A stretch of DNA of 64,000 bases from Tropicimonas sediminicola. Lineage in GTDB: Bacteria; Pseudomonadota; Alphaproteobacteria; Rhodobacterales; Rhodobacteraceae. The stretch spans positions 124,001-188,000 of the forward strand of contig NZ_FZOY01000005.1 of assembly GCF_900188335.1 (NCBI RefSeq), given 5' to 3'. The first letter of the stretch is position 1. Every line of letters begins with the position of its first letter. A program made the translations under genes and the position numbers. This document shows positions 41,994 to 50,735 of this stretch, piece by piece. A model generated the notes under the pieces. That model saw only the letters and a list, made by a program, of their open reading frames with translations. It was not told the origin of the DNA and did no database searches.

Positions 41994-43310
41994 ATGAGGC
42001 ACAAGGTGACAGAAGCCACGCAAGGATTGACCGCTGCCGAAGCCAAGGGGCTCAGGACGGCGAAGGAACTCGAAGGCCACCTGGCATGGCTCGACACGTT
42101 CACCCCGGCGGCGCTCGGCGTCTTGGCGATCGCCTCCGGCATCTACACCTACCTCGGGGTTTCGACGCTTCTGGAGGACACGGGTGCGATGTCTTTCTTC
42201 GCGGCGGTCGCCTATTCGATTGCGGTGTCGGTCGGGATCTTCGTCTTCTGGAGCTACATGCTTCGGTTGCTGCCATCGATGCGCAGCGCTGCCGGGTTCA
42301 TTGGCCTGACGGTCTCCACCATCGTGGGCTCCCTTGCCATCGTCGCCATGTCGAGTTGGCTGAATGCGGCGGCTTTGGCAGGATCGGCGGCGGTCGAGCA
42401 ACATCTCGACTATACCGTCCGCGACTATCAGGCGGCGCTGGAGCAATCCCACGACATCGCCTTGTCGGGACAGGCTCTGGGTCGTGAGGTCCAGCGTGCG
42501 CGGGAAGCCTTTGAAGCTCTGGCGGACCAGGAACGGTCCGGCGAGTTGTCCGGAGCCGCAGGGGAGGGCGCGGTTTTCCGTGTGCTGACCCAGAAGAACG
42601 AGGAGCTGCGGAATCTGGAAGGGCAGATCGCCGGGCAGCAACCGCTGATCGAGGCAGCTTACGAAGAAGGCAACGCGATCCTAGGTCGAATGCGCGCACT
42701 CACCGTGGCGCCCGGACCGGTCGAACAGCGCTCGGTCGCGTTCTCGGAAGAAAGCGTCCGTCTGGCCGGCGTCATCTCGAACCTGAACCAGTACTCGGTC
42801 GCCCCGCTGGTGTCGCGTGCGGCGGCAGACCTTCCCGCATCGGTTGTCCTGCCTGAACTGGATGGCCGCAACAGCGCCGTCAGGGATGCGCAGTCCTCGA
42901 CGATCGCATCCGTGCTGGATGCTCTCGATCAGCGCAGCCGGACGCTGAAGCAGGCCGCCGACGAGGTGCTCGCCCTGGAGCCCCCGCAGGAGACAGCCTA
43001 CAATCCGATTTCCAGCGCCGATGCCGTCATCCGGTATGCGGGCAGCTTCGTTCCGTCCTGGTCGGGAGCGATCGCCATTGATCTGCTCCCGGCCATCCTT
43101 GTCTTCGTTCTGGCCATCGCGCAGGCGGCAATCCGCAGCGGTCGCGACGGCCTGAGCATCGAGGAAACGCTGACCCTGGCCGATCTGAAGGCTGCGATCA
43201 ACGCGATGAAGGACGTCGAGGCCACGATGGGCGTCGCTGATGGAGAAATCCAACGTCGTGTCGCTGCAATCGATCCGGAGCCGCTGGTCAGGCAGGACGC
43301 GGCTGAATAG
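41994..43310 (+). CDS. Unrecognised membrane protein with long coiled-coil-like periplasmic region
   Basis: I do not recognise this 438-residue protein. Three membrane helices lie near the N-terminus (about 39-60, 67-90, 100-124), followed by a charged, helix-rich region (about 130-350) and a fourth helix (about 358-382), then a short acidic cytoplasmic tail. The long helical segment, rich in Glu, Gln and Ala, suggests a coiled-coil scaffold between helices 3 and 4. AAGGAAG lies about 13 bases before the ATG; a GTG three bases earlier is possible. It is followed after 2 bases by the ClpP-fold protein gene, so the two probably function together. Confidence 0.75.
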   Translation: MRHKVTEATQGLTAAEAKGLRTAKELEGHLAWLDTFTPAALGVLAIASGIYTYLGVSTLLEDTGAMSFFAAVAYSIAVSVGIFVFWSYMLRLLPSMRSAAGFIGLTVSTIVGSLAIVAMSSWLNAAALAGSAAVEQHLDYTVRDYQAALEQSHDIALSGQALGREVQRAREAFEALADQERSGELSGAAGEGAVFRVLTQKNEELRNLEGQIAGQQPLIEAAYEEGNAILGRMRALTVAPGPVEQRSVAFSEESVRLAGVISNLNQYSVAPLVSRAAADLPASVVLPELDGRNSAVRDAQSSTIASVLDALDQRSRTLKQAADEVLALEPPQETAYNPISSADAVIRYAGSFVPSWSGAIAIDLLPAILVFVLAIAQAAIRSGRDGLSIEETLTLADLKAAINAMKDVEATMGVADGEIQRRVAAIDPEPLVRQDAAE

Positions 43311-43312
43311 CA

Positions 43313-44104
43313 ATGCTGTCTCAGAACACATCGCTTTCCCGCATCTCGATGCGCCGTGCCCTGCGTTGGGTGTTGATCGCCCAGGGATTCCTCGCCGTCT
43401 TTCTGGTTCTCTCGGATTTCCAGCCCGAGTGGTTGCTCAGACCGGGAAGCAGTACGGACCTTCCCGCCGGTCCGGTCAGCCCGGGAGATCAGGTCCGCCG
43501 TTACGAGCCGTCGCGCACCCAGCCCGACTTCACGAACCCAGGAGCCCTGCCCCAGATCGAGTTTCCGGACGACGTCCCCGAACGGCTTGAATTCACGCTG
43601 GAGACGCTGGAGGGGGTCGGAGACTTCGTGCTGGTCAACGGCGCGATTGCGCCCGGTGATGCGCAGCGCCTCGAGGCGTTCCTTGCCGGGCTCGAGACAC
43701 CGCCGGAGAGCTTTGCTCTCAACAGCACCGGTGGCGCTGTCGAGGAATCCCTGAAAATCGGTCGTTCCCTGCGTGCGAGGGAGGCCAACACCATCATGCT
43801 GCCCGGAAACTTCTGTCTTTCGGCATGTCCCTACATGCTTGCTGCTGGGACGGAGCGCTCGGTGTCTTTGCGGAGTGCCGTTGGGCTGCATCAGCATTAC
43901 TACGATGCGCCGGGCTATATGCCCGTCTTCCTCGCGGTCGAGGGCATTCAGGCCGGTCAAGGCCGCACGATGGAGTACCTGATCGAGATGGGCGTCGATC
44001 CGGGGGTCATGGTCCATTCCCTCGCAACGCCCCCCGATCAGATCTACGTTCTTGTCGAGGAAGAGCTTGTCGAAAGCCGGATGGCGACCGCGATCACCGA
44101 ATGA
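43313..44104 (+). CDS. Membrane-anchored ClpP/crotonase-fold protein (COG3904-like)
   Basis: A 263-residue protein with one N-terminal membrane helix (about 17-35) and a periplasmic ClpP-like domain (about 100-260). The oxyanion-strand motif LNSTGGAVEESLKI, the nucleophile-elbow motif NFCLSACPYMLAAG with Ser170, and His193 in GLHQHYY fit the serine-histidine dyad of ClpP/SppA-like proteases. Two cysteines flank Ser170 (168, 172). The gene starts 2 bases after the upstream membrane protein, so the product may be a membrane-bound protease or binding module of a two-protein complex. Confidence 0.75.
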   Translation: MLSQNTSLSRISMRRALRWVLIAQGFLAVFLVLSDFQPEWLLRPGSSTDLPAGPVSPGDQVRRYEPSRTQPDFTNPGALPQIEFPDDVPERLEFTLETLEGVGDFVLVNGAIAPGDAQRLEAFLAGLETPPESFALNSTGGAVEESLKIGRSLRAREANTIMLPGNFCLSACPYMLAAGTERSVSLRSAVGLHQHYYDAPGYMPVFLAVEGIQAGQGRTMEYLIEMGVDPGVMVHSLATPPDQIYVLVEEELVESRMATAITE

Positions 44105-44248
44105 CGCTGACGGGGCACGGTGGTGATCTGTCGCCGGTGCGACGCGCAAGCGCGACGGCGGCAGGATGCCTGAACATGCAGGTCTGTAACACAGCGCTGG
44201 TGAGTGCCGCGCGAACCCGCTCGTGGCCAGTCGGCTGGCGCGGGGGGG

Positions 44249-45154
44249 TCAGGAGGGGTCGGCTGCCTGGGATCTTTGCTGTTTGCGGCTGCCGCGACTG
44301 ACCTTGCGGCCAACGCTCACGATGAGCGATTGGCAGAGCGCCATCGCGGGGATCTGAAGGCGGAAATGCCCGAGGTGCCCTTCCCGGACGTAGAGCGCGT
44401 GACTGGCAATTCGCGCGGCCGGACTCATCTCGTTGTCGGTGATGCAGAGCAGTCGATGCCCCTTGGCCACGACCTTCTCCGCGATCTCGAGGGTCTCGGC
44501 GGTGTAGTCGTCGAAGGTGATCACCAGGGCGACATCCTCGGGCTGCATGAAACGGATCTGCTCGGCCCGCATCGCCCCGGTGTTGTCGATCAGGTTGGCG
44601 TGCTTTCCGACCTGGGAGAAGCCGTAGAAACAATAGGCGCCGACGCCGAATGCCCCGCGGGCCGAGACGATGTGGATCGTGCGGGCTTCGGCCAGCGTGC
44701 TCACGAAATCCGCCAGGACCGACCGGTCGACCTCGTCCTCGAGGCGCAGGAGCGTGTCGATCCCGGCATGGATGAAGGCGTCGAAGACGGCGTTCGGATC
44801 GTCGAGGTCGATGCCGCTGGTCGTGTCGCGCAGGGGCGTGTCGGCAAGCGCGCGCCGCCGGTCCGTGTCGGTCGTCTTGGGGCCGAGGAGGCGCTGGCGG
44901 AACACCGACTGGAACTCGGAGAAGCCGGCAAAGCCGAGTTCCTTGGAGAAGCGCGTGAAGGTCGAAATGGGAACATCCGCCATGCGCGACAGCTCGACGA
45001 TGCTGTAGATCGCGGTATCTTCGGGGTTGTTCAGGACGAACTTCGCCACCTGCTTCAGTCGCTTGGGAAGGCGCAGTTCCGGTTCACTCAGGCGAGCGAC
45101 CAGATCATCGAAATTCGCGATCTCGGGACGGGAACTGGATTCCGCTTGTGGCAT
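44249..45154 (-). CDS. RpiR/MurR-family transcriptional regulator
   Basis: A 301-residue regulator with an N-terminal helix-turn-helix (about 30-100, YSIVELSRMADVPISTFTRFSKELGF) and a C-terminal SIS sugar-phosphate-binding domain (about 135-270). RpiR-family proteins respond to phosphorylated sugars or sugar acids. It lies downstream of the TRAP receptor gene on the same strand, 122 bases away, and probably controls this operon and the divergent iolC-like gene. The 144-base gap to the convergent protease gene holds nothing recognisable. Confidence 0.92.
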   Translation of the reverse strand: MPQAESSSRPEIANFDDLVARLSEPELRLPKRLKQVAKFVLNNPEDTAIYSIVELSRMADVPISTFTRFSKELGFAGFSEFQSVFRQRLLGPKTTDTDRRRALADTPLRDTTSGIDLDDPNAVFDAFIHAGIDTLLRLEDEVDRSVLADFVSTLAEARTIHIVSARGAFGVGAYCFYGFSQVGKHANLIDNTGAMRAEQIRFMQPEDVALVITFDDYTAETLEIAEKVVAKGHRLLCITDNEMSPAARIASHALYVREGHLGHFRLQIPAMALCQSLIVSVGRKVSRGSRKQQRSQAADPS

Positions 45155-45227
45155 GATCAGGTTATCGCCGCAGACCGTCTTGTGGGCAATGGGGTTATGC
45201 GCGCCCCGGCCGGCCGTTCATGGACCG

Positions 45228-45255
45228 AGCGGCGCCGGGTGATGCCGGCGCCGCT
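45228..45255 (-). promoter_or_regulatory. Stem-loop after the DctP gene of the second TRAP operon
   Basis: AGCGGCGCCGG (45228-45238) pairs perfectly with CCGGCGCCGCT (45245-45255), an 11-base-pair stem with a six-base loop, between the receptor gene and rpiR on the minus strand. No T tract follows. Confidence 0.6.
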
Positions 45256-45276
45256 CCTTGGGTGACCTGCGTAGTC

Positions 45277-46278
45277 TTACTTGGCGATGGCCTCTTCCAT
45301 GATCTTCGAAGCCTGCTCGACCCATTCGGCACCGCCGATGTCGTCGGCGAAGCTCGGCCACAGCGCCTTGGCGGCCTCCTGCCATTTCGCCTCGTCCTCG
45401 GGCGCGCCCGACAGCACCATGCCGAGTTCGACCAGTTCTTCCTTGGCCGCGGCGGTTTCTTCGGCGGACACCTGGCGCTCATGCAGGGCGGCCTCTTCGC
45501 CGGCGCGGTTCAGCGCTTCCTGCAGATCTTCGGGCAGGCCCTGGTAGAAGCGTTCGGAGACGATGATCGGGCCGGACCAGATCAGGTAGTGGATCTCGGT
45601 GATGTACTTCTGAACCTCGAAGAACTTCGAAGAGATCGCCGTGGTGTAGGGGTTCTCCTGGCCGTCGATCACGCCCTGCTGCAGCGCGGGGAACACCTCC
45701 GCCCAGGCCATCGGGATCGGGTCGAGGCCCCAGGACTGGAATGTCTTGATCGCGATGTTGTTCTTGGACACGCGGATCTTCAGACCCTGGAGATCGTCGA
45801 GGGTCTTCACCTCGCGCTCGCTGTTGGTCAGGACGCGGAAGCCCTTCTCGAAGTATCCGAGTACGCGCACGCCGGCCTCCTTTGGAAGGCGCTCGTTGAG
45901 CGGGCCCTTGAGCGCGTCCATCGCGGCATGGGCTTCCTCGGTCGAGGTGAAGGCATAGGGCAGCATCATGACGCCGACGGAGGGCGCCAGAGGCACCAGG
46001 TTGCCGGTGTAGAGGATCTCGCCCTCGATCGACCCCATGCGCAGCGCCTGGGCGACTTCCTGTTCGGAGCCGAGCTGGTTGGACGGGAAGATCTGCACCT
46101 CGATCCGGCCGTCGGTGTATTCCTCGACGAGTTCCTTGAACTTCACTGCGCCCATGTGGGTCGGGTTGTTCTCGTTGTCGCCGTGGCTCAGGCGCAGGGT
46201 GTAGTCCGCCGCCAGGGTGGGCAGGGCGCCGAGCGCGGACAGGGCCGCCGCGGCGATGGCCGTCTTCAAGATATTCAT
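45277..46278 (-). CDS. TRAP transporter solute-binding protein, DctP family
   Basis: A 333-residue receptor with a Sec signal peptide (1-23, ending TLAADY) and DctP motifs: FPSNQLGSEQEVAQALRMGS, LKIRVSKNN with the conserved Arg, and ALQQGVIDGQENP, which matches sugar-acid and C4-acid receptors. GAGGAGATCCCC precedes the ATG. Here the receptor is last of the three TRAP genes (Q-M-P order), after two dehydrogenase genes, so a hexonate, hexuronate or related polyol derivative is the likely ligand. Confidence 0.92.
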   Translation of the reverse strand: MNILKTAIAAAALSALGALPTLAADYTLRLSHGDNENNPTHMGAVKFKELVEEYTDGRIEVQIFPSNQLGSEQEVAQALRMGSIEGEILYTGNLVPLAPSVGVMMLPYAFTSTEEAHAAMDALKGPLNERLPKEAGVRVLGYFEKGFRVLTNSEREVKTLDDLQGLKIRVSKNNIAIKTFQSWGLDPIPMAWAEVFPALQQGVIDGQENPYTTAISSKFFEVQKYITEIHYLIWSGPIIVSERFYQGLPEDLQEALNRAGEEAALHERQVSAEETAAAKEELVELGMVLSGAPEDEAKWQEAAKALWPSFADDIGGAEWVEQASKIMEEAIAK

Positions 46279-46307
46279 GGGGATCTCCTCCTTGGTAAAT
46301 GGTCGTG

Positions 46308-47606
46308 TCAGTTGATGAAACCGAGCAGCCTTGGCAGCCACTGGGTGAGTTCCGGGACGAAGGCGACGAGCACCATCACGGAGATCTCGGCGATCAGGAA
46401 CGGGATGCTGGCCTTGGAAACCTTCTCCACCGTGGTGTCGCCTATCTCGCTGGCCACGAAGAGGTTCACGCCGAGCGGCGGGGTCGAGTAGCCGATCTCG
46501 CAGGCGATCACGAAGATGATCCCGAACTGCAGCGGGTCGATCCCGACGGAACTGACCACGGGCAGCAGCAGCGGGGTCAGGATGATGATCTGGGTCAGCG
46601 TCTCCATCCACATGCCGATGAAGATCAGCAGCAACAGGATCAGCAGGATCAGCAGTGTGGGGTCCGACACCGCGCTGATCAGGCCGTTCGACACCAGCTG
46701 CGGCACCTGGAAGACGGTCAGCATGCGGCCGATGATCCGGCCGGTGACCAGAACCAGCATCACCGTCCCGGTGATCCGCACCGAGTAGATCATGGCGTCG
46801 ATGAAGGTGGACACCCGGATTTCGCGGTAGACGAAGATCCCGACGAACAGCGCGTAGAGCACGGCCACCACCGAGGCTTCGGTCACCGTGAACACACCGG
46901 TATAGATACCGCCGAGGATGATCACGGGGGCGGCGAGGGCCCACTTGGCCTCCCACGCGGTGCGCCGGATGGCGCCGGGCTCGCGGTCGGAGCTCTCGCC
47001 GGAAGTGTAGCCTCGCCGGCCGGCGATGAAGCGGCTGGTGCCATAGAGCGCGGCCGCGAGCATCAGGCCCGGCACGAAACCGGCGATGAACAGGGCGCTG
47101 ATCGAGGTTTCCGAGGTGATGCCGTAGATGATCATCGGGATGGACGGCGGGATGACGACGCCGATCCCGCCCGCGGACGAGGGCACGGCAGAGGCGAAGC
47201 CCTTGTCATATCCGTCGCGCACCATGGCAGGGATCATGATCGAGCCGATGGCGGCGGTGGTTGCCGGGCCGGAGCCCGAGATCGCGGCAAAGATGGTGCA
47301 GGCGACGATCGTGACGCTGGCGAGTCCGCCCGGCGCCGGGCCGACGATCGCCCGGGAGAAATCGATCAGCCTCTGAGTGAGGCCGCCTTTCTCCATCAGC
47401 GTGCCCGCCAGGATGAACATCGGCACTGCGATGATCGTGAACTCGTCGACGGCGGTGTAGGCCGTCTGTACGAGGTAGGACATCGGCATGTTGGCCATGG
47501 CCATCGCGATGACGGCCGCGAGGCCGATCGAAATACCGACCGGCACGCCGATCACCAGGAAGATGACGAAGGACAGCGCCATCAGGAGCGTCGGATCCAT
47601 GATCAA
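46308..47606 (-). CDS. TRAP transporter large permease, DctM family
   Basis: A 432-residue, twelve-helix transport subunit with FAAISGSGPATTAAIGSIM and GGIGVVIPPSIPMIIYG (first half) and CEIGYSTPPLGVNLFVA (second half), the standard DctM signatures. It overlaps the DctQ gene by ATGA and lies 29 bases before the DctP gene. Confidence 0.94.
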   Translation of the reverse strand: MIMDPTLLMALSFVIFLVIGVPVGISIGLAAVIAMAMANMPMSYLVQTAYTAVDEFTIIAVPMFILAGTLMEKGGLTQRLIDFSRAIVGPAPGGLASVTIVACTIFAAISGSGPATTAAIGSIMIPAMVRDGYDKGFASAVPSSAGGIGVVIPPSIPMIIYGITSETSISALFIAGFVPGLMLAAALYGTSRFIAGRRGYTSGESSDREPGAIRRTAWEAKWALAAPVIILGGIYTGVFTVTEASVVAVLYALFVGIFVYREIRVSTFIDAMIYSVRITGTVMLVLVTGRIIGRMLTVFQVPQLVSNGLISAVSDPTLLILLILLLLIFIGMWMETLTQIIILTPLLLPVVSSVGIDPLQFGIIFVIACEIGYSTPPLGVNLFVASEIGDTTVEKVSKASIPFLIAEISVMVLVAFVPELTQWLPRLLGFIN

Positions 47607-48100
47607 TCTCCCATCCGGCTGTCTGCGGGGCCCTTGCCGGTCTGCCAGCGGCGGACCATGACCTGGAACACGCGGACGGACATGAAGGCGAAGCCGAGCG
47701 GCACGATCAATTGCACCCAGACCAGGTTGATGCCCGTGGTCTGTGAGATGTAGGGGAACTCGAACATCGAGAGCGTGAACCAGTATCCGTGCCAGATCAC
47801 GATGGCGTTGAAGACCAGCCAGAGCGTGTCGGCGAGCGTGTAGGCGATGAGCCGCGCGCGTTCCGGCAGCATTTCAAGCTGCAGCGCGACGCGGATGTGC
47901 CGGTCGCCCTCGGCGGCGATCACAAAGCCGAAATAGACCGACCATACAAAGGCGAAGCGGCTCACTTCCTCGAGCCAGCTGAAGGATCGGCCGAAGCCGA
48001 ACCGCGCCACGACCTGCAGCCCCAGAAGCGCCACCACGACCGTCATGAGGCCCGCGCCGAGCCATTCCTCGGGCGTTCGGCCAGCCAGCCACCTACGCAT
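47603..48100 (-). CDS. TRAP transporter small permease, DctQ family
   Basis: A 165-residue protein with four predicted helices and the DctQ patterns SFSWLEEVSRFAFVW and EGDRHIRVALQLEMLP. The ATG at 48100 lies inside the 3' end of the mannitol dehydrogenase-family gene (8-base overlap), and the stop overlaps the DctM start. Confidence 0.91.
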   Translation of the reverse strand: MRRWLAGRTPEEWLGAGLMTVVVALLGLQVVARFGFGRSFSWLEEVSRFAFVWSVYFGFVIAAEGDRHIRVALQLEMLPERARLIAYTLADTLWLVFNAIVIWHGYWFTLSMFEFPYISQTTGINLVWVQLIVPLGFAFMSVRVFQVMVRRWQTGKGPADSRMGD

Positions 48101-49532
48101 GCATGTTCTCCCTTGCGCATTCGCCGATCAGCGCCGCCCGTGCCCCGGGTTCGGCGCCGCCGAAGCGACCAATCCATCGCTCGACCAGCCCGCGGAACCT
48201 GTCCGAGCCGGCGAGCGTCCGCGGCAGAACCGGCAGCGACAGCACCGCGCCGGCGAGGCCGGCCGCGTCCGCGTCGAAACGCGCCCTGTCGGCTGCCATC
48301 CTGTCGGCCAGGGGATCGCTCATGCGGAAGCCTTCCGCGTCCGGTGCGGTGCCGCCGCCGTTCAACGCCCAGGCCGCAAGCACCATCGCCTGCGGCTCGG
48401 CCCGCGCCGCGTCGCCGCGGGCGATCAGCGTCTCCGCGGGTTCTGCGATCCGCTGGGGGAGCTTGAAGCTGGCGTCCGACGCGATCTGGTTCAGCGGGTG
48501 ATGGATCCGCGGGTTCTGAAGCCGCTGGAGGCTCGTCCGGCCATAGGCGGCGAGATCCTCGCCCGCCGGGCAGTCGAGGGTCGATGCCTGCGATGCATGG
48601 AACGCGGCCGCCCAGGCGGCGAGATCCGGTTGCGTGGATGCCTCGTGAGAACTGGTGCAGCCGCAGAGCCGTCCGAGCTCGGCATAGGCCGATTGCAGCC
48701 CGTTCAACAGGCGATACTTCATTCGCACGTAGGGGCCGACGTCCGGGACAACCTGGACGCCTGCGCGCTCCAGTTGCGGGCGGTCGGCGGCAAAGCTGTC
48801 CTCGATCACCCATTGCCGGAACGGTTCCGCAACCACACCGATCCCGTCCGCGTGCCCGAGGGCCGTTTCCAGCCGGCTGCGGGCCTCGGGGGTCATTGCG
48901 GGAACGATGCGGTCGACCATGGAAACGGGGAAGCGCACATGGCTGTCCATCCAGGGCAAAAGCTCCGGGAAGGCGCGCCGGGCGTAGTCTTCGAGGACGC
49001 TCTCGAGCACCCGGCCGTTCTGGGGAACGTTGTCGCAACTCGCGAGCGTGATCGGCGCGCCGCCCGAACGCCGGCGACGTTCGAGCATCCAGGCGAGATA
49101 GCCGATTGCCGTGACCGGCCGTTCCGGAGCGGCGAGGTCGGCGGCGACGCGCTGGAGATCGAGATCGCGCGTGCCGGAATGGTGGCAATATCCCTTTTCG
49201 GTGATCGTCAGCGTGACAAAGGTGATGTCGTCCCAAGGGGCGAGCGCGGCCTTCGATGCGTCGTGCAGGTGTCTCAGGGTGCCGATCGCGCGGCACTCGG
49301 AGTCCGTGGCGTCCTCGGAGAGCACGGCATAGCGCCCATTCTGCGCCGCGAGCGTGCCGGAAATGTCCGGCGGCGTCAGGTTGATCCCCATCACGCCGGA
49401 GGGCGCGCCGAGGCGGGCGAGATCGTCGTAATAGACCTGCTGATGCGCCCGATGAAAGGCACCGACCCCGATATGGGCGGCGGTGATCTTCAGCGTGTCG
49501 GGGTCATAAGGCAGGGGAAAGGGAACGGTCAT
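48093..49532 (-). CDS. Mannitol dehydrogenase-family oxidoreductase (mannitol 2-dehydrogenase/fructuronate reductase type)
   Basis: A 479-residue long-chain polyol dehydrogenase. The N-terminal nucleotide-binding start HIGVGAFHRAHQ, the SCDNVPQNG segment and the catalytic Lys in SFKLPQR (with the Asn and His around it) are family hallmarks. Members oxidise mannitol, arabinitol, altronate or mannonate at C2 or C5, or reduce fructuronate. It overlaps the idonate-type dehydrogenase gene by ATGA and the DctQ gene by 8 bases, so all are cotranscribed. Exact substrate cannot be read; a sugar acid or hexitol fits. Confidence 0.88.
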   Translation of the reverse strand: MTVPFPLPYDPDTLKITAAHIGVGAFHRAHQQVYYDDLARLGAPSGVMGINLTPPDISGTLAAQNGRYAVLSEDATDSECRAIGTLRHLHDASKAALAPWDDITFVTLTITEKGYCHHSGTRDLDLQRVAADLAAPERPVTAIGYLAWMLERRRRSGGAPITLASCDNVPQNGRVLESVLEDYARRAFPELLPWMDSHVRFPVSMVDRIVPAMTPEARSRLETALGHADGIGVVAEPFRQWVIEDSFAADRPQLERAGVQVVPDVGPYVRMKYRLLNGLQSAYAELGRLCGCTSSHEASTQPDLAAWAAAFHASQASTLDCPAGEDLAAYGRTSLQRLQNPRIHHPLNQIASDASFKLPQRIAEPAETLIARGDAARAEPQAMVLAAWALNGGGTAPDAEGFRMSDPLADRMAADRARFDADAAGLAGAVLSLPVLPRTLAGSDRFRGLVERWIGRFGGAEPGARAALIGECARENMHA

Positions 49533-50560
49533 TGGAAGGTCACCATCACTTTCAGCGTCCGGGCCTTGTCGAGCGCGCGTTCGAACACTGCTTCCGGAGC
49601 ATCGAGCGGTAGTTCGGCCGAGATCATCGGGCGCAGGTCCACTTCGCCGGCGGCGATCGCCTGCACGGCCGCTTCGAACTCGTCCGAGAACCGATAGGTC
49701 CCGGTGATCGTCAGTTCGCGGGTCAGCAGCTTGGCGAGATGGAGCGGGGACACGGGCGGCAGGAAGCCGACCTGAACCAACCGTCCCCGCGGCTTCATGG
49801 CCTCGATGGCCAGGTCCAGCGCCTGCGGCGCGCCCGAAGCCTCGAAGACAATGTCGCTCCGCGGCGTGGCCGTCAGCGCCGAGAGCGCGGTTGGATCTGC
49901 GGCGTTCACCACCTCGTCCGCGCCGAGCCGCGCCGCGCGGGCGCAGGCCTCTGGGGACACATCGCTCATGATGATCCGCTCTGCGCCGGCGCGCCGCGCC
50001 GCCACGGCGACCATCTGGCCGATCACGCCCGCGCCGGTGACAAGCACCGTGCGCCCAGACACCTCCCCGGCCATCGCCACCGCATGCAGCGCGACGGCGA
50101 ACGGCTCGGCCATGGCCAGGTGTCGAAGGTCGGCGCCTGCGGGCACCTTGACGCATTGCGCGGCCTTCACGCGGACGATCTCGGAAAACCCGCCGTCGCG
50201 ATGCGGCAGACGGGCGGCGCTGCCCATGAACTGCATGTCGGTGCAGAGATTCGTCTCGCCGCTCCGGCAAAATCCGCAGGTACCGCAGGGGCTTGCCGGG
50301 TTGACCGCGACCTTGTCGCCCGGACGGAGGCCGGTCACCCCGGCACCGGTTTCGATCACCGTGCCCGAGAACTCATGTCCCAGGACCATGGGGTTGCGGA
50401 CAATCGAATCCCCAACGCGGCCATGCTCGAAATAGTGGATGTCCGAGCCGCAGATGCCGCCCCAGGCAAAGCCGATCATCACCTCTCCGGCTCCGGCTCC
50501 GGCGGTGTCGCGGTGGTCTATTCGCACGTCACGAGCAGCGTGAACGACGCAGGCTTTCAC
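49529..50560 (-). CDS. Zinc-dependent alcohol dehydrogenase, L-idonate 5-dehydrogenase-like
   Basis: A 343-residue medium-chain dehydrogenase. Catalytic zinc ligands Cys37 (GGICGSD), His62 and Glu63 (GHEFSG), structural zinc cysteines at 92, 95, 98 and 106, and the Rossmann GAGVIG motif are present. YFEHGRVGD and NPMVLGHEFSG resemble L-idonate 5-dehydrogenases, which form 5-keto-D-gluconate; sorbitol or threonine dehydrogenase activity is an alternative. I use the GTG at 50560 because GGGAGGA lies 9 bases upstream and the protein starts at the family N-terminus. First gene of the minus-strand operon. Confidence 0.87.
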   Translation of the reverse strand: MKACVVHAARDVRIDHRDTAGAGAGEVMIGFAWGGICGSDIHYFEHGRVGDSIVRNPMVLGHEFSGTVIETGAGVTGLRPGDKVAVNPASPCGTCGFCRSGETNLCTDMQFMGSAARLPHRDGGFSEIVRVKAAQCVKVPAGADLRHLAMAEPFAVALHAVAMAGEVSGRTVLVTGAGVIGQMVAVAARRAGAERIIMSDVSPEACARAARLGADEVVNAADPTALSALTATPRSDIVFEASGAPQALDLAIEAMKPRGRLVQVGFLPPVSPLHLAKLLTRELTITGTYRFSDEFEAAVQAIAAGEVDLRPMISAELPLDAPEAVFERALDKARTLKVMVTFQ

Positions 50561-50735
50561 GGCCGATTCCTCCCGGATATCCGCCGGCTCCTCTACCGGC
50601 GATTTCGATTTTGAAACATATTGATCATTTTCTGGCAAGATGAAAAGTAATGACTGTTCGCGCCGCGGCTCCGATCTCCGGAACCGGCTTGCGGCCGGGC
50701 GGATACTCGGGTCGCGCGCTTCAGGAGGAGAGACC
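50561..50735. promoter_or_regulatory. Divergent promoter region between the idonate-type dehydrogenase and iolC genes
   Basis: The middle of this gap (about 50605-50650) is AT-rich. On the minus strand TTGCCA, 17 bases and TTCAAA form a weak -35/-10 pair. It is the expected target of the RpiR regulator at 44249-45154, but I see no clear palindrome. Confidence 0.4.
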
